Of a DNA stretch of 64,000 nucleotides, positions 43,219 to 52,701 are shown piece after piece. The first letter of the stretch is position 1, and every line of letters begins with the position of its first letter. The notes beneath the pieces were generated by a model, which did not search any database, was not told the DNA's origin, and saw only the letters and a program-made list of their open reading frames with translations. Source of the DNA: Candidatus Parcubacteria bacterium (GTDB lineage: Bacteria > Patescibacteria > ABY1 > BM507 > UBA12075); assembly GCA_002869165.1 (NCBI GenBank), contig PKTK01000008.1, positions 1 through 64,000 of the forward strand. The letters are read 5' to 3'. The position numbers were made by a program, and so were the translations under genes.

Positions 43219-45402
43219 ATGGCAAAAATAATCGGAATTGATATTTCTGACAAATCAATAAAAATAGTGGAAGCACGCACTAAAAAAAATGAAGTGCTTG
43301 TTTTGAATTATAATTACACCAAACTAAAAAAAGATATAATCCAAAATGGTGAAATCAAAGATGAAAAATCACTTTCCTTAATCATTCACGATTTATTAGA
43401 GAAGGCTACTCCAGGACCAATGAAATCAACAGATGTTTGCTTAGGTATACCTGATTATCTAATATTCAATTTGTTTGAACCAAAAGTTGAAGCAAAAGAT
43501 GATTCCGGACAACTTGATGAAATAGTTTTTAATAATATCCCCATAGAATCAAACGACGTTTTTTATACAAATAAAAATGAAACTTTTTTTGGTAATAAAT
43601 CTAAGAAAAAATACTACAAGTATACAGTAGAGGCAACATACAAAAGCTTGATAATGAAATGGGGTAATTTTTTTAAAAAAAATAATTTGAATTTAGTTCA
43701 AATAATATCAAATACTAGTGCTGCAAATTATGCAATAGATGAAATTAGTAAAAAACAAAGTGCTTGTATTGTTGACATAGGTGAAAAATATACAAATATT
43801 AATATCATTTCTGAAAATGATGTAGTGTATTCATATAGCTCAAATAATGCTGGTTTTCTAATCACAGAAGATATATCAAAAATTAAAATAAGCGCCGATG
43901 CTAAAACAATACCCTGGCCAGAAGCAGAAAAATTAAAAAAAGCTTTTAATCCAAATATAAATGACGAGAAAGGGGTAAATAATGTTGTAGGAAAATACAT
44001 CAAAGAAATTTGTCAAAACATTCAATCAACTATAGAGCTTTGCGCAAAAAACAAAAATATTTGTGTAAATAATATTTATATAATTGGCGGTGGGGCTAAA
44101 ATAAATAGCATAACTGCGCTTTTCCAAAAATATTTTGATTCTTCAAACATTAAGATAGAGTGTATAAAAAATAAAACTGTGATTGAAAAAGTAAGTGAAA
44201 AAGAAAAGAAGAAACAAATTCTTGAAAAAACTCAGGTTGACAAAGTTTATGTTCGACATTCGACCTCAAGCATTCTCCAACAAAAAAACCTAGATCTATT
44301 GTTTCTTCAGGCCGTAGGAATATGTAATGCCTACATTAACACCGGTCCATTAATATTTTCAAAAAATAAAATAAAGAATATCCTCAAAAAAGAACAAGCT
44401 GATATTAAGCAAAGAATAAACAAGGAAGAAAAAGAAGAAAAAGAAAAAAAGGGATCATGGGTAAAAGAAAACAAGAAATTAGTACAGCTTATTATCGTAA
44501 TATTGCTAGGTGTAATGTTATTGCCGCTAGCAATTTGGTACAGAAAAAATAATCAAAAAAAACAAGGTGAATTATATCAAAATGCAGAATATAGTGTAGA
44601 AAAAAAAATCACCATAAAACCCCAGCTAATTTTTAACGAAACAGAATATCAACCAGGAGTATTAATGTCTAGGGTTGTTGAAGTAACAATTGAAGAGTCT
44701 GTAAAATATGACGAAGCTTTAGATTTAGCAATAGAAAAAGCAAATTCCCTAGTCAACAAAAATGAAAAGATTTGGCCTGAAATAATCAACGATATTGAGG
44801 AAGATAATGTTATATTTCCTTTAAACTTTGAATTTATAAGTTACAATGAAAATGATGTTAGTGCATTAGCAATGAATGAAGGCAAAGAAAGATACGGCAC
44901 AAATGAATTTATATTATCTGGCTTGGAAATAATTTCTCTAGATAAAAAGTCTACAGACTATTTTCTAGAAATAGAAATAAATTATCTGGTCAACCCAGGA
45001 ATAGAAGATAAAAAAGTGAGTGAAAATCTTGAGGATACTCAAGACCAAAACAATCCAGAAGAGAATACTGAAACAAATGAAGAAAAAGAAACATCTACAG
45101 ATATGAACAAAGAAGAAGCTAATGAGAATATAGACGAAAATTTCAATGCAGATTTTTTGAAACAATTACTTGAACAAGCCAACCAAAATAAATTCGATAA
45201 CTACATTACCATACTTGATACTGGAGTAGGTTATTTAAACGTCCGAACCGGTCCAGGAAAAGACTATGACTTAATAGAGCAAGTTTATCCTGGGGAAGTT
45301 TATGAACTTATAGATGAAGAAAATAGCTGGTCAAAAATAAATATTAATGGCTTAGAAGAAGCCTGGGTAAATGATGATTATGTTGAAAAAACAAAAAAAT
45401 AA
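43219..45402 (+). CDS. pilM: PilM-like actin-fold protein fused to SH3 domain (copy 1)
   Basis: PilM is a cytoplasmic actin-like ATPase that links the pilus ATPase to the alignment complex. Residues 1-350 carry the actin-fold motifs: IIGIDISDKSIKIVEA, CIVDIGEKYTNINII and IYIIGGGAKINSI. Unlike classic 350-aa PilM, it is 727 aa long. After a charged coiled segment there is a membrane helix (about 420-441), a further domain, an acidic Glu/Asn-rich linker, and a C-terminal bacterial SH3 domain (about 660-727, VGYLNVRTGPGKDYDLIEQVYPG). A fusion of a cytoplasmic ATPase through the membrane to a wall-binding SH3b domain would replace separate PilN/PilO proteins and anchor the pilus base to peptidoglycan. 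A shorter paralogue is encoded at 49501-51009. Confidence 0.8.
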   Translation: MAKIIGIDISDKSIKIVEARTKKNEVLVLNYNYTKLKKDIIQNGEIKDEKSLSLIIHDLLEKATPGPMKSTDVCLGIPDYLIFNLFEPKVEAKDDSGQLDEIVFNNIPIESNDVFYTNKNETFFGNKSKKKYYKYTVEATYKSLIMKWGNFFKKNNLNLVQIISNTSAANYAIDEISKKQSACIVDIGEKYTNINIISENDVVYSYSSNNAGFLITEDISKIKISADAKTIPWPEAEKLKKAFNPNINDEKGVNNVVGKYIKEICQNIQSTIELCAKNKNICVNNIYIIGGGAKINSITALFQKYFDSSNIKIECIKNKTVIEKVSEKEKKKQILEKTQVDKVYVRHSTSSILQQKNLDLLFLQAVGICNAYINTGPLIFSKNKIKNILKKEQADIKQRINKEEKEEKEKKGSWVKENKKLVQLIIVILLGVMLLPLAIWYRKNNQKKQGELYQNAEYSVEKKITIKPQLIFNETEYQPGVLMSRVVEVTIEESVKYDEALDLAIEKANSLVNKNEKIWPEIINDIEEDNVIFPLNFEFISYNENDVSALAMNEGKERYGTNEFILSGLEIISLDKKSTDYFLEIEINYLVNPGIEDKKVSENLEDTQDQNNPEENTETNEEKETSTDMNKEEANENIDENFNADFLKQLLEQANQNKFDNYITILDTGVGYLNVRTGPGKDYDLIEQVYPGEVYELIDEENSWSKININGLEEAWVNDDYVEKTKK

Positions 45403-45892
45403 AATAAATGGTTTTACTTTTTTAGAAATACTTATAGCTGTTTCTTTAATAGCTATTCTTTCTTCTATTGTTTATATCAATATAAACCCTGAAGGAAGAT
45501 TCAGAGAATCACGCAACTCTCAAAGAGATGCAGATATTCATGAATTACTACAGGCTATTACATTGTATAAATCAGACAACAACAATCAATTACCCCAAAG
45601 TATCACTTCACTTACGCGTGATTTATATTATCAAATTGGCACTGGCTCAGACTGCGATGATTTATGCGAAAATCCTATTATTAACTTAGAAAATACCTGC
45701 CTTGACCTTAGTTTTCTGAGTAACAATGGCTACACCACCGACATCCCAATTGATCCTGGAAATAACGGAGCATCTGCTTTAGAAACTCGATACTTTTTAA
45801 GCTTAAGCACTGAGGGACTTTTAACAATTGGTAACTGTTCTGAAGAAGCAGATATAAACAACATTACACCTCAAATACAAATAACAAAATAA
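45371..45892 (+). CDS. Prepilin with GspG-like domain (copy 1)
   Basis: A prepilin of about 173 aa. The leader has three possible Met starts (45371, 45374, 45380); MLKKQKNKINGFTFLEILIAVSL from 45380 is the most natural. Cleavage is at G/F with Glu at +5. The mature helix is followed by a GspG-like region (INPEGRFRESRNSQRDADIHELLQAITLYK) and a loop with cysteines (GTGSDCDDLCENP, NTCLDL, GNCSEEA). It overlaps the 3' end of the pilM gene by about 23-32 bases. A close paralogue is at 48894-49412. Confidence 0.85.
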   Translation: MMIMLKKQKNKINGFTFLEILIAVSLIAILSSIVYININPEGRFRESRNSQRDADIHELLQAITLYKSDNNNQLPQSITSLTRDLYYQIGTGSDCDDLCENPIINLENTCLDLSFLSNNGYTTDIPIDPGNNGASALETRYFLSLSTEGLLTIGNCSEEADINNITPQIQITK

Positions 45893-45894
45893 TT

Positions 45895-46263
45895 ATGAAA
45901 AAAGTACTTATAATTGAAGATGAAGAAAATCTACAAAAACTTTATCAACTAAAAATTGAAATGGCTGATTTTGAAGTAGAATGTGCAAATAATGGCATCG
46001 AAGGTTATAATAAATCAATAAATTTTAAACCGGATCTTATTCTATTGGACTTAATGATGCCCAAACAAAACGGTTTTGACACTCTAGAACAACTAAAAAA
46101 GAACAACAAAACCAAAAACATCCCTGTGATAATTCTTTCTAACCTTGGTCATGAAAATGATATTGAAATGGTTATGGAGCTTGGAGCAAAAGAACATCTC
46201 GTCAAATCACAAATTGAGTTAGACGAGTTAGTGAATAAGGTAAAATTATATACCAGCAAATAG
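45895..46263 (+). CDS. Single-domain response regulator (CheY-like)
   Basis: A 122-aa receiver domain with an intact site: acidic pocket IIEDEENL, phospho-Asp D52 in LILLDLMMPKQNG, Thr/Ser switch IILSNL, and Lys in EHLVKS. It is the last gene of the plus-strand operon, two bases after the prepilin gene. It resembles PilG/PilH-type regulators of pilus systems; the paralogue at 52702-53079 has the same place next to PilB in the second module. Confidence 0.85.
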   Translation: MKKVLIIEDEENLQKLYQLKIEMADFEVECANNGIEGYNKSINFKPDLILLDLMMPKQNGFDTLEQLKKNNKTKNIPVIILSNLGHENDIEMVMELGAKEHLVKSQIELDELVNKVKLYTSK

Positions 46264-46700
46264 CAAACAAATCTACACACTTTTAGTTAATTTAGACATG
46301 TTATCAAAAATCCTATAATTTATAATATTAAACGAAATAAAAAAGACTCACTTCATTTTTGTAAATATTAACTAATTCGATGACATTTTTTGACATTTCT
46401 ACTCCCTTTTTGTAATACCTACTTTTTTTTAACATTACTACTCACCCTTTTTTCTTTCCCGCGAAGACAGAAATCCAGAAAAAACACATACTGTTAATTA
46501 ATTTATATACTTAAACTAACTCAAATAAAGTTTATTAATATTTATTTTTAAGCCTGTAATCAAGGTTGTGCAATACCAACGTGGATTACTTCCTTCGCAG
46601 GAATGATAAAATATAAATTAAAACAAATAAGTTCCCTCTTTAATAGAAATTAGATCTTTGATGATTCATAATAAAAAGAAATAACCAATTTTTAAATAAA
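46264..46700. other. Intergenic gap between the two pilus modules
   Basis: No convincing gene. It contains diverged remnants of an inverted repeat: TTTCTTTCCCGCGAAG..AAATCCAG (about 46450-46478) and TGGATTACTTCCTTCGCAGGAATGATAAAA (about 46581-46610), arms related to common CCCGCGAAAGCGGGAATCC repeat elements, with AT-rich DNA between them. Confidence 0.45.
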
Positions 46701-46730
46701 AAAAGACCATTGCATATCTAATGGTCTTTT
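46701..46730. terminator. Bidirectional Rho-independent terminator
   Basis: Stem AAAAGACCATT / AATGGTCTTTT (46701-46711 and 46720-46730), 8-base loop, T-runs on both strands. It ends the minus-strand MCP gene and can stop the plus-strand operon. Confidence 0.85.
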
Positions 46731-46746
46731 TTTATTATTAAAGCTT

Positions 46747-48876
46747 TTAGTCTTCTACTTTGTCGTCATCAACTTTTTTGTCATTATTATTTTCTTCTTG
46801 AGTTTTTCCTAGATCAAAATTTGAAGAGTCACTAATCTTAAAAGCTGCTATCAAGCTTTTTAATTCCTCAGCTTGAACATTTAACTGTTGTGCTGTACTT
46901 GATACCTGTTGCATTGATGATGATACTTGTTGGACTGCTGATGATACTTCACCAGATCCAGCTGCATTTTGTTCAGTTACAGCTGATACATTTACCAATG
47001 TTTTATTAATATTATTAATTGACTTAGGAATTTCGGCAAAGGCTTGTTGGGTTTTGGTAGCCGCAGCCATACCTTGACCCACATTTTTTATACTGTTTTC
47101 AAAATCAACAACAAATGTTTCGATTGTTCTTTGTATGCCTTTAATTAAGGTATCGATATCAGAAGTTGCTTTTTGAGATTCTTCAGCTAATTTCCTAACT
47201 TCCTCTGCTACCACCGCAAATCCCCTTCCAGCATCTCCAGCTCGAGCTGCTTCAATAGCTGCATTCAAAGCAAGTAGGTTGGTTTGTGAAGAAATTGAAT
47301 TAATAGTGTCAATAATTGTACCAATTTTCTTTGGTTCTTCTGCTAATATCTTTAACTTTTGAGAAGTGTCTCTGGTTGAGTCTCTAAGTTTTTCCATTTT
47401 CTGCATCAAATCATGGGCTGAATCTGCTCCTAGTTGAGAACTTTTTTCAGTTTCTGATGCAGCTTTTCTTGAATCTGCCACTGACCTTGATACATCCTGA
47501 GCTCCAGCTGCAATCTGCTGAATAGTCGATGATATCTGTTGCATAGCTGCATTAACCTCTTCAGCTGAAGTAGATAATTGATCTGCTGAGACAGCAGTTG
47601 AAACAACGGAACTTTTTATATTAGAAATTAATTTCTTAATTTTATTAATCATTACCGAAAATGAATGGGATAATTTGTTTATCTCACCTGCGCCTTTTTT
47701 TTCATCAACTAATATTTCAAGATTACCTTCGGATGCTTCTTCAGTTAATTGACTCAAACCCTTTACTGGATTAGCAATATAAGAAGCAAACAAATAAGAA
47801 ATCACTAGACAAATTAAAATTGATACAATAAGCAAAGTCCAAATCTGCCTTTGGGCTGCAAATAAAGTTGTTTCAAAATCTTCGCTGTAAGAACTAGCAG
47901 CAATTGACCAATCCCATTCAGGATAATAAAGCACTGAAGCAATTTTATTTCTAGCTTTTACCTCTCCTTCGTTTTTCCATGGATAATTATAAATAAATAG
48001 ATCTTCCCCATTCAAAGCCTTGGCTCCATTAATCATTTCCTGAATAAACAATCTTCCGTCAGCATCTTTTGCTCCCCAAATATTTTCTCCATCCCTGGAT
48101 CTATTCTTTGACAGTACATAATTACCTTCACCGTCTATAATCCAAACATAACCACTTTTACCAATAACCGTTTCTGAAACAGAGTCTAGCAATTCTTTTT
48201 GAAAATCAACTTCAGGAATACCGTTATAAAACACACCAATAACGTTTCCAGAATTATCAAATATTGGTTGATACACTGTCATGTACCAGCCATTTACTAC
48301 ATAAGCCCTGCCTTTGAATGTCTCACCACTCATTATTGTTTTATAAACAGGGGAATCACTAGGAATATATGTACCTGTTGCTCTTTCATTTTCCAAAGTC
48401 ATTACATTTGTTGTTACCCTCAGTAGTCCATTAGGAATTACCTGAAATAAAGTAACAGTTCCACCAATAATATCACGAATTTCATCAACAATCCTATGAT
48501 CAGTTATTTTCCTACCTCCAATCAACATCTCAGGAATTGTAACTTTTGAAGAGTCTTTTGTTATTTGATTAACTGCGTCGAATGTCAAAGAACTACTAGT
48601 ACTCAAAACCGCTGAACCATAAGAGATGAACAAGTTATAACCATTTTCTGAATCCCCTATTACTTCTTTTTCTGCCATCCGATAAATTGATTGGATACTA
48701 TTTCTAACTAATTCAGTCTCAGTAGTTAGCTGTTCTTCAACTTGCATATAGTTTTCTTCTGTCATTATGTTTATTCCGTAGATACCCACAATAGACAAGG
48801 GCACAGCGACCAACAAACTCGTGATAATCACTAATTGCCACTTAATGCTAAAATTCTTTAGAAAATTGTTTTTCAT
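46747..48876 (-). CDS. Methyl-accepting chemotaxis protein with Cache sensor
   Basis: A 709-aa chemoreceptor. Membrane helix 1 lies at about 13-33, and a large extracellular Cache_3/Cache_2-type sensor domain at about 35-335 (TGTYIPSDSPVYKTIMSGETFKG, GVFYNGIPEVDF, IDGEGNYVLSK, PEWDWSIAASSY). Helix 2 follows at about 347-367, a HAMP domain (NPVKGLSQLTEEASEGNLE), and the cytoplasmic signalling hairpin at about 430-690. Its tip has the canonical EEVRKLAEESQKATSDI sequence that binds CheA/CheW. There is no C-terminal pentapeptide tether. It is the only receptor in the window and lies at the 3' end of the second pilus module, convergent with the che operon, so it is the probable input to CheA and target of CheB/CheD. 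Ligand unknown. Confidence 0.92.
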   Translation of the reverse strand: MKNNFLKNFSIKWQLVIITSLLVAVPLSIVGIYGINIMTEENYMQVEEQLTTETELVRNSIQSIYRMAEKEVIGDSENGYNLFISYGSAVLSTSSSLTFDAVNQITKDSSKVTIPEMLIGGRKITDHRIVDEIRDIIGGTVTLFQVIPNGLLRVTTNVMTLENERATGTYIPSDSPVYKTIMSGETFKGRAYVVNGWYMTVYQPIFDNSGNVIGVFYNGIPEVDFQKELLDSVSETVIGKSGYVWIIDGEGNYVLSKNRSRDGENIWGAKDADGRLFIQEMINGAKALNGEDLFIYNYPWKNEGEVKARNKIASVLYYPEWDWSIAASSYSEDFETTLFAAQRQIWTLLIVSILICLVISYLFASYIANPVKGLSQLTEEASEGNLEILVDEKKGAGEINKLSHSFSVMINKIKKLISNIKSSVVSTAVSADQLSTSAEEVNAAMQQISSTIQQIAAGAQDVSRSVADSRKAASETEKSSQLGADSAHDLMQKMEKLRDSTRDTSQKLKILAEEPKKIGTIIDTINSISSQTNLLALNAAIEAARAGDAGRGFAVVAEEVRKLAEESQKATSDIDTLIKGIQRTIETFVVDFENSIKNVGQGMAAATKTQQAFAEIPKSINNINKTLVNVSAVTEQNAAGSGEVSSAVQQVSSSMQQVSSTAQQLNVQAEELKSLIAAFKISDSSNFDLGKTQEENNNDKKVDDDKVED

Positions 48877-48893
48877 ATATTTATATTATAAAA

Positions 48894-49412
48894 TTATCTG
48901 GTTGATGAAATACTGGGTGGTGTGGTTTGTGAGCCAGCTTCCTCAGAACAGGATCCAACAGTAATAGCGCCACTTGTATGTTTAACTAAATAATAATAAG
49001 AGTAGTTTGATCCAGCTCCAGTTTGTGACGGATCAAATGGAATTTCTTGTAAATATCCATCATCAAGTAATCCTTCTAGGTCAACACAATCAGCTTGCAA
49101 AACAACAGTTGGATTAGAGCAAGTTTTATTACAATCCCCTTCAGTTCCAATCATATAATAATAATCATTTGTTAAATCATTGATAGCATCCATATAAAGT
49201 CCTCCATTGTCTACTTGATCAAGTTTTACCGCTGACAAAACAGCATTCACGTCCGTCCATCTTTGAGCATTTCTAGAATCTTGAAAACGTGCTAATGGAT
49301 CAAGGGCAACAAAGGCCAGTGACGCTAAAACAGCAATTACACCGATTACAATCAATAATTCAACTAAAGTAAAACCCCTCTTTTCAGTTTTTAAAAACAA
49401 GTTTTTAATCAT
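48894..49412 (-). CDS. Prepilin with GspG-like domain (copy 2)
   Basis: A 172-aa paralogue of the prepilin at 45371-45892. Prepilin leader and helix: EKRGFTLVELLIVIGVIAVLASLAFV, Glu at +5. Then DPLARFQDSRNAQRWTDVNAVLSAVKLDQ, the same cysteine pattern (GDCNKTC, ADCVDL, GSCSEEA) and a similar YMIGTEGDC segment. It could be the major pilin of this module. It has its own candidate promoter upstream and the MCP gene follows after 17 bases. Confidence 0.88.
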   Translation of the reverse strand: MIKNLFLKTEKRGFTLVELLIVIGVIAVLASLAFVALDPLARFQDSRNAQRWTDVNAVLSAVKLDQVDNGGLYMDAINDLTNDYYYMIGTEGDCNKTCSNPTVVLQADCVDLEGLLDDGYLQEIPFDPSQTGAGSNYSYYYLVKHTSGAITVGSCSEEAGSQTTPPSISSTR

Positions 49413-49487
49413 ATATTTATATTTTTCCTAATATTAAACAAAAATAATCAAAATGCAATAAAACAATCTCTACTGAGTTATACACAT

Positions 49488-49496
49488 AGTATAGCA
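49488..49496 (-). promoter_or_regulatory. Extended -10 promoter for the prepilin-MCP pair
   Basis: Minus-strand TGC-TATACT at 49488-49496. Transcription near 49481 would give a leader of about 70 bases before the prepilin ATG. No strong -35 found. Confidence 0.4.
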
Positions 49497-49500
49497 TTTT

Positions 49501-51009
49501 TTAGTCATTTAGTAAAATGTTTTTAGTTGTTTTAGTAGCATAATTAGCGCTAACCCACCCCTCAAATTCTTCATTTAAAAGTATCTTAAACCATAAATCC
49601 TTCTCTTCTAAAAGTTCGTATTCAGACCCTGGTTCAATCTGACCTATTATCTCGCTGGATGTAGAATTACTTGCTCGTACATTCAACTTCATTCCTATCT
49701 CGTCTACTACAATAAACATCTTGTCAGTATAAATCGGCGGCGCTTCTTCTACTACATTAATTTCTTCTACGGCATTCTCAATCTCACTCTCAGACACTTG
49801 ACTATTTCTTATTAATGATGTTTTAAACCACACCACTAAACTAGCTGTCAATATAAACGAAGCGAGCAAAACTACTTTGAATAGATTTTTATAATCAAAA
49901 AAACGACTGCTTACTTCTTTAATTTTTAAATATTCATTACCTACCACTCCTGAAATAAACATTGGATCTGTTTTGTCCCATTTGTGATAAAATTCTCTCA
50001 TTGCTAAGCCAACACACCGGTAATATTTTTGCTCCAAATCATTAAAATCTTCAGATGACTTAAAACTAACCACATTAGAATTCCTTAAACTGCTCTTTAA
50101 AATATTAATAATTTTTTCCTGAAAATATTCACCATATAGAACTAACAATGATTCATCTGTAAATTGATCTTTGGAATTATTAACTATTCTAGAGTTGTAA
50201 TATTCTATATGCTCCTTTATCTCCAGGCCCACTTCTTCAAAATAATTATTAATCAAGTTTCCTCCTTTCTCATCATTACTTTGATCGTCATGAAAAATAT
50301 AAGTCATCGCTTCTGTTTCCCCAATATTCTTCATTTTCATTACTTCTTCCAGTAATTTATTAAACCCTGACATAATTGAATAATTATATCTAATACTGTT
50401 TTTTGTAAAAAAGGATATTTGAATTATTTCTCTAGAAAAATCTACTAATAAAATATTCTTCCCCTGATATTCACTATGTAGTGTTCGATACAAAGATAAG
50501 CCCTCTGTATCAAATAATTCAATTTCTTTGTTGATTTGTTCAAAAATATTTTGCCAATTCAGTATCGTCTTTTTTCTGGTAGCTACTACCACGACATTAA
50601 AACTGTTGCTGGAATTTTTAGAGTCTTTTTCTATTGCTTTATATACAAAAATACCATCTTCTTCTGATATTGGAATATTATCTCTATATTCTTTTAGTGC
50701 TCTATTTTTTAATCCTCCTAAACCGCTGTCCAACTCAAATATATGAGTATAGACCCTTTCATCAGGAATCGAAAAATGCAGTCTAGTTCCCTTTATAGAC
50801 TGAGGTTCTGCTTGAGCAAATGCTTTGTTTATTGATTTAACAAGCAGGTTAGAATTTTTTATCACCCCTCTTTCAATTATCCCTTTTTCTAAAACCAACT
50901 CGCTTTTTGCTGAAACAGCTATTTTTTTTTCTTGTTTTTCTAATTCAACTACCCTGATACTATGATCATTAACCTCTATTCCGATACTTTTTTTTGATTT
51001 ATTAAACAT
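49501..51009 (-). CDS. PilM-like protein with SH3 domain (copy 2)
   Basis: A 502-aa paralogue of the protein at 43219-45402. An actin-fold, PilM-like region (about 1-350) starts SIGIEVNDHSIRVVELEKQ and has a second phosphate-binding-type strand ILLVDFSREIIQISFF. The third motif (LLVLYGEYFQEKI) is degenerate, so ATP binding is uncertain. A membrane helix lies at about 372-392, then a short linker and a C-terminal SH3b domain (about 430-497, GMKLNVRASNSTSSEIIGQIEPG). The same order (actin fold, membrane helix, SH3) in two paralogues shows that the fusion is stable. It starts one base after the end of the pilB-like gene. Confidence 0.75.
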   Translation of the reverse strand: MFNKSKKSIGIEVNDHSIRVVELEKQEKKIAVSAKSELVLEKGIIERGVIKNSNLLVKSINKAFAQAEPQSIKGTRLHFSIPDERVYTHIFELDSGLGGLKNRALKEYRDNIPISEEDGIFVYKAIEKDSKNSSNSFNVVVVATRKKTILNWQNIFEQINKEIELFDTEGLSLYRTLHSEYQGKNILLVDFSREIIQISFFTKNSIRYNYSIMSGFNKLLEEVMKMKNIGETEAMTYIFHDDQSNDEKGGNLINNYFEEVGLEIKEHIEYYNSRIVNNSKDQFTDESLLVLYGEYFQEKIINILKSSLRNSNVVSFKSSEDFNDLEQKYYRCVGLAMREFYHKWDKTDPMFISGVVGNEYLKIKEVSSRFFDYKNLFKVVLLASFILTASLVVWFKTSLIRNSQVSESEIENAVEEINVVEEAPPIYTDKMFIVVDEIGMKLNVRASNSTSSEIIGQIEPGSEYELLEEKDLWFKILLNEEFEGWVSANYATKTTKNILLND

Positions 51010-51010
51010 A

Positions 51011-52699
51011 TTATCCCATTGTTACTCTTATTACTTCCTCTAAAGTGGTTATACCATTGGCTGCCTTTTCTATTCCATCTTCAAGCATGGTTTTCATTCC
51101 TTCGTCTATAGCCTGATCTTTTATTTCTAAATTCGTGGCTTCTTTAGTAATTAATTTTTTTATTTTTGGACTAACTTTCAAGATTTCATATATACCAGTC
51201 CTTCCACTATAGCCAGTACCTGAACATGCTTTACAGCCATCACCCTTGTACCATGTAATATCCTTTATATTTTTATTAAAACGTTTTTCAATCCTATTTT
51301 GCAAACCCTCTGTAATTGCAATAAAACCTAAATCCACTTCTGTTAATCGATATGTGTAACGACATTTAGTACAAATCGTCCTGAGAAGTCTTTGAGCTAT
51401 CACCACATTCACAGTAGAAGCAATTAAAAACGGCTCTATCTTCATCTCTAATAAACGTGGTAGTGCAGTTGCTGAATCAGTTGTATGCAAAGTAGATAAA
51501 ACTAAATGGCCTGTCATGCCAGCATTGACAGCGATTTCAGCAGTCTCCGAATCTCGAATTTCCCCCACCATAATAACATCAGGATCTTGTCTAACAATAG
51601 CCCTTAAACCGTTTGCAAAACTAAGTCCGGATTTATTATCTACTTGAATCTGACTAACTCCTTCAATATTATATTCAACTGGATCTTCAATGCTGGCTAC
51701 ATGCACTTTTTCGGTGTTTATTTTCTTGAGTAGTTCATACATGGTTGTAGTTTTTCCTGAACCAGTAGGACCAGTAACTAAAATCATGCCATGATGATTT
51801 AATATAAGCTTCTTGATTTGTTTTAAATCCTCTTCACTAAAACCAATACTACTAAGGCTTAAATGCTTGTTTCTCTTTGTTAACAGTCTAAAAACTATAT
51901 TTTCGCCACCCTTAACGGGTAGTATTGAAACTCTAACATCAACATTTTCTCCACTAGCATTAAAAACAAACTTTCCATCTTGTGCACTGCGATGCTCGTC
52001 AATTCTAATTTTTGATATAATTTTAATTCTGGTAATCAATTTTTCATACACTTCTTTTTGTAACTCTGCCACCCTACTCATCACACCATCAACTCTAAAT
52101 CTGACACCAATAAAATTTTCATAAGGCTCAATATGTACATCAGAGGCTTTTAGATTGTAAGAATGAATAAGAATAGTATCGAGTATCTTTACCATTAATT
52201 CATCTTTTTCTTGGCCAGGACTAGCTTTTAAATATTCCTCCTCTCTTTTTTTTAAATCCTCATATAAACCTGCCTGGTACTGCCAAAAAGTTCTTTCTAG
52301 ATCTGTCTCTGTTGCAAAAAAAATTTTTATTTCTGCATCAAAATATTTTTCTAAAAAATCTATCAATTCTAAGTCACCTGGATCAGCCATAGCAATATTA
52401 TATACATTGTTCTGATGCGAAAAAACGATTATTTTCTTTGCCCTAGCCATACCCTCAGGCAAAAGACCCAATAAATCTTCACCGATCTTTTCGTGCTGCA
52501 AATCAATAAAAGGTTTTTTTATTTTTTGAGCAATTAATTGTCCAAATTCATTATCTGCCAAATAGCCCTTTTCAATAATTGCATCATATATAGTTATATT
52601 TTTTTCCGTAGCAAAAAACTTGGCCTGGTCATATTCTTGCTTTGTCAAATACCCTGGCTCAAGAACCAACTCTATTATTTCTTTTTCGGTTAAATTCAT
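51011..52699 (-). CDS. PilB/GspE-type pilus assembly ATPase (copy 2)
   Basis: A 562-aa paralogue of PilB at 38123-39817. It has an MshEN-like N-terminal domain (about 1-140), Walker A GPTGSGKTTTMY, Asp box EDPVEYNIEG, Walker B VIMVGEIRDSETA, His box LSTLHTTDSA and a four-Cys zinc motif (CTKC ... CKAC). All catalytic motifs are intact. It has no pilC beside it, so it may share the PilC at 39820 or drive a second pilus. Two bases separate it from the upstream receiver gene. Confidence 0.92.
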   Translation of the reverse strand: MNLTEKEIIELVLEPGYLTKQEYDQAKFFATEKNITIYDAIIEKGYLADNEFGQLIAQKIKKPFIDLQHEKIGEDLLGLLPEGMARAKKIIVFSHQNNVYNIAMADPGDLELIDFLEKYFDAEIKIFFATETDLERTFWQYQAGLYEDLKKREEEYLKASPGQEKDELMVKILDTILIHSYNLKASDVHIEPYENFIGVRFRVDGVMSRVAELQKEVYEKLITRIKIISKIRIDEHRSAQDGKFVFNASGENVDVRVSILPVKGGENIVFRLLTKRNKHLSLSSIGFSEEDLKQIKKLILNHHGMILVTGPTGSGKTTTMYELLKKINTEKVHVASIEDPVEYNIEGVSQIQVDNKSGLSFANGLRAIVRQDPDVIMVGEIRDSETAEIAVNAGMTGHLVLSTLHTTDSATALPRLLEMKIEPFLIASTVNVVIAQRLLRTICTKCRYTYRLTEVDLGFIAITEGLQNRIEKRFNKNIKDITWYKGDGCKACSGTGYSGRTGIYEILKVSPKIKKLITKEATNLEIKDQAIDEGMKTMLEDGIEKAANGITTLEEVIRVTMG

Positions 52700-52701
52700 A
52701 T

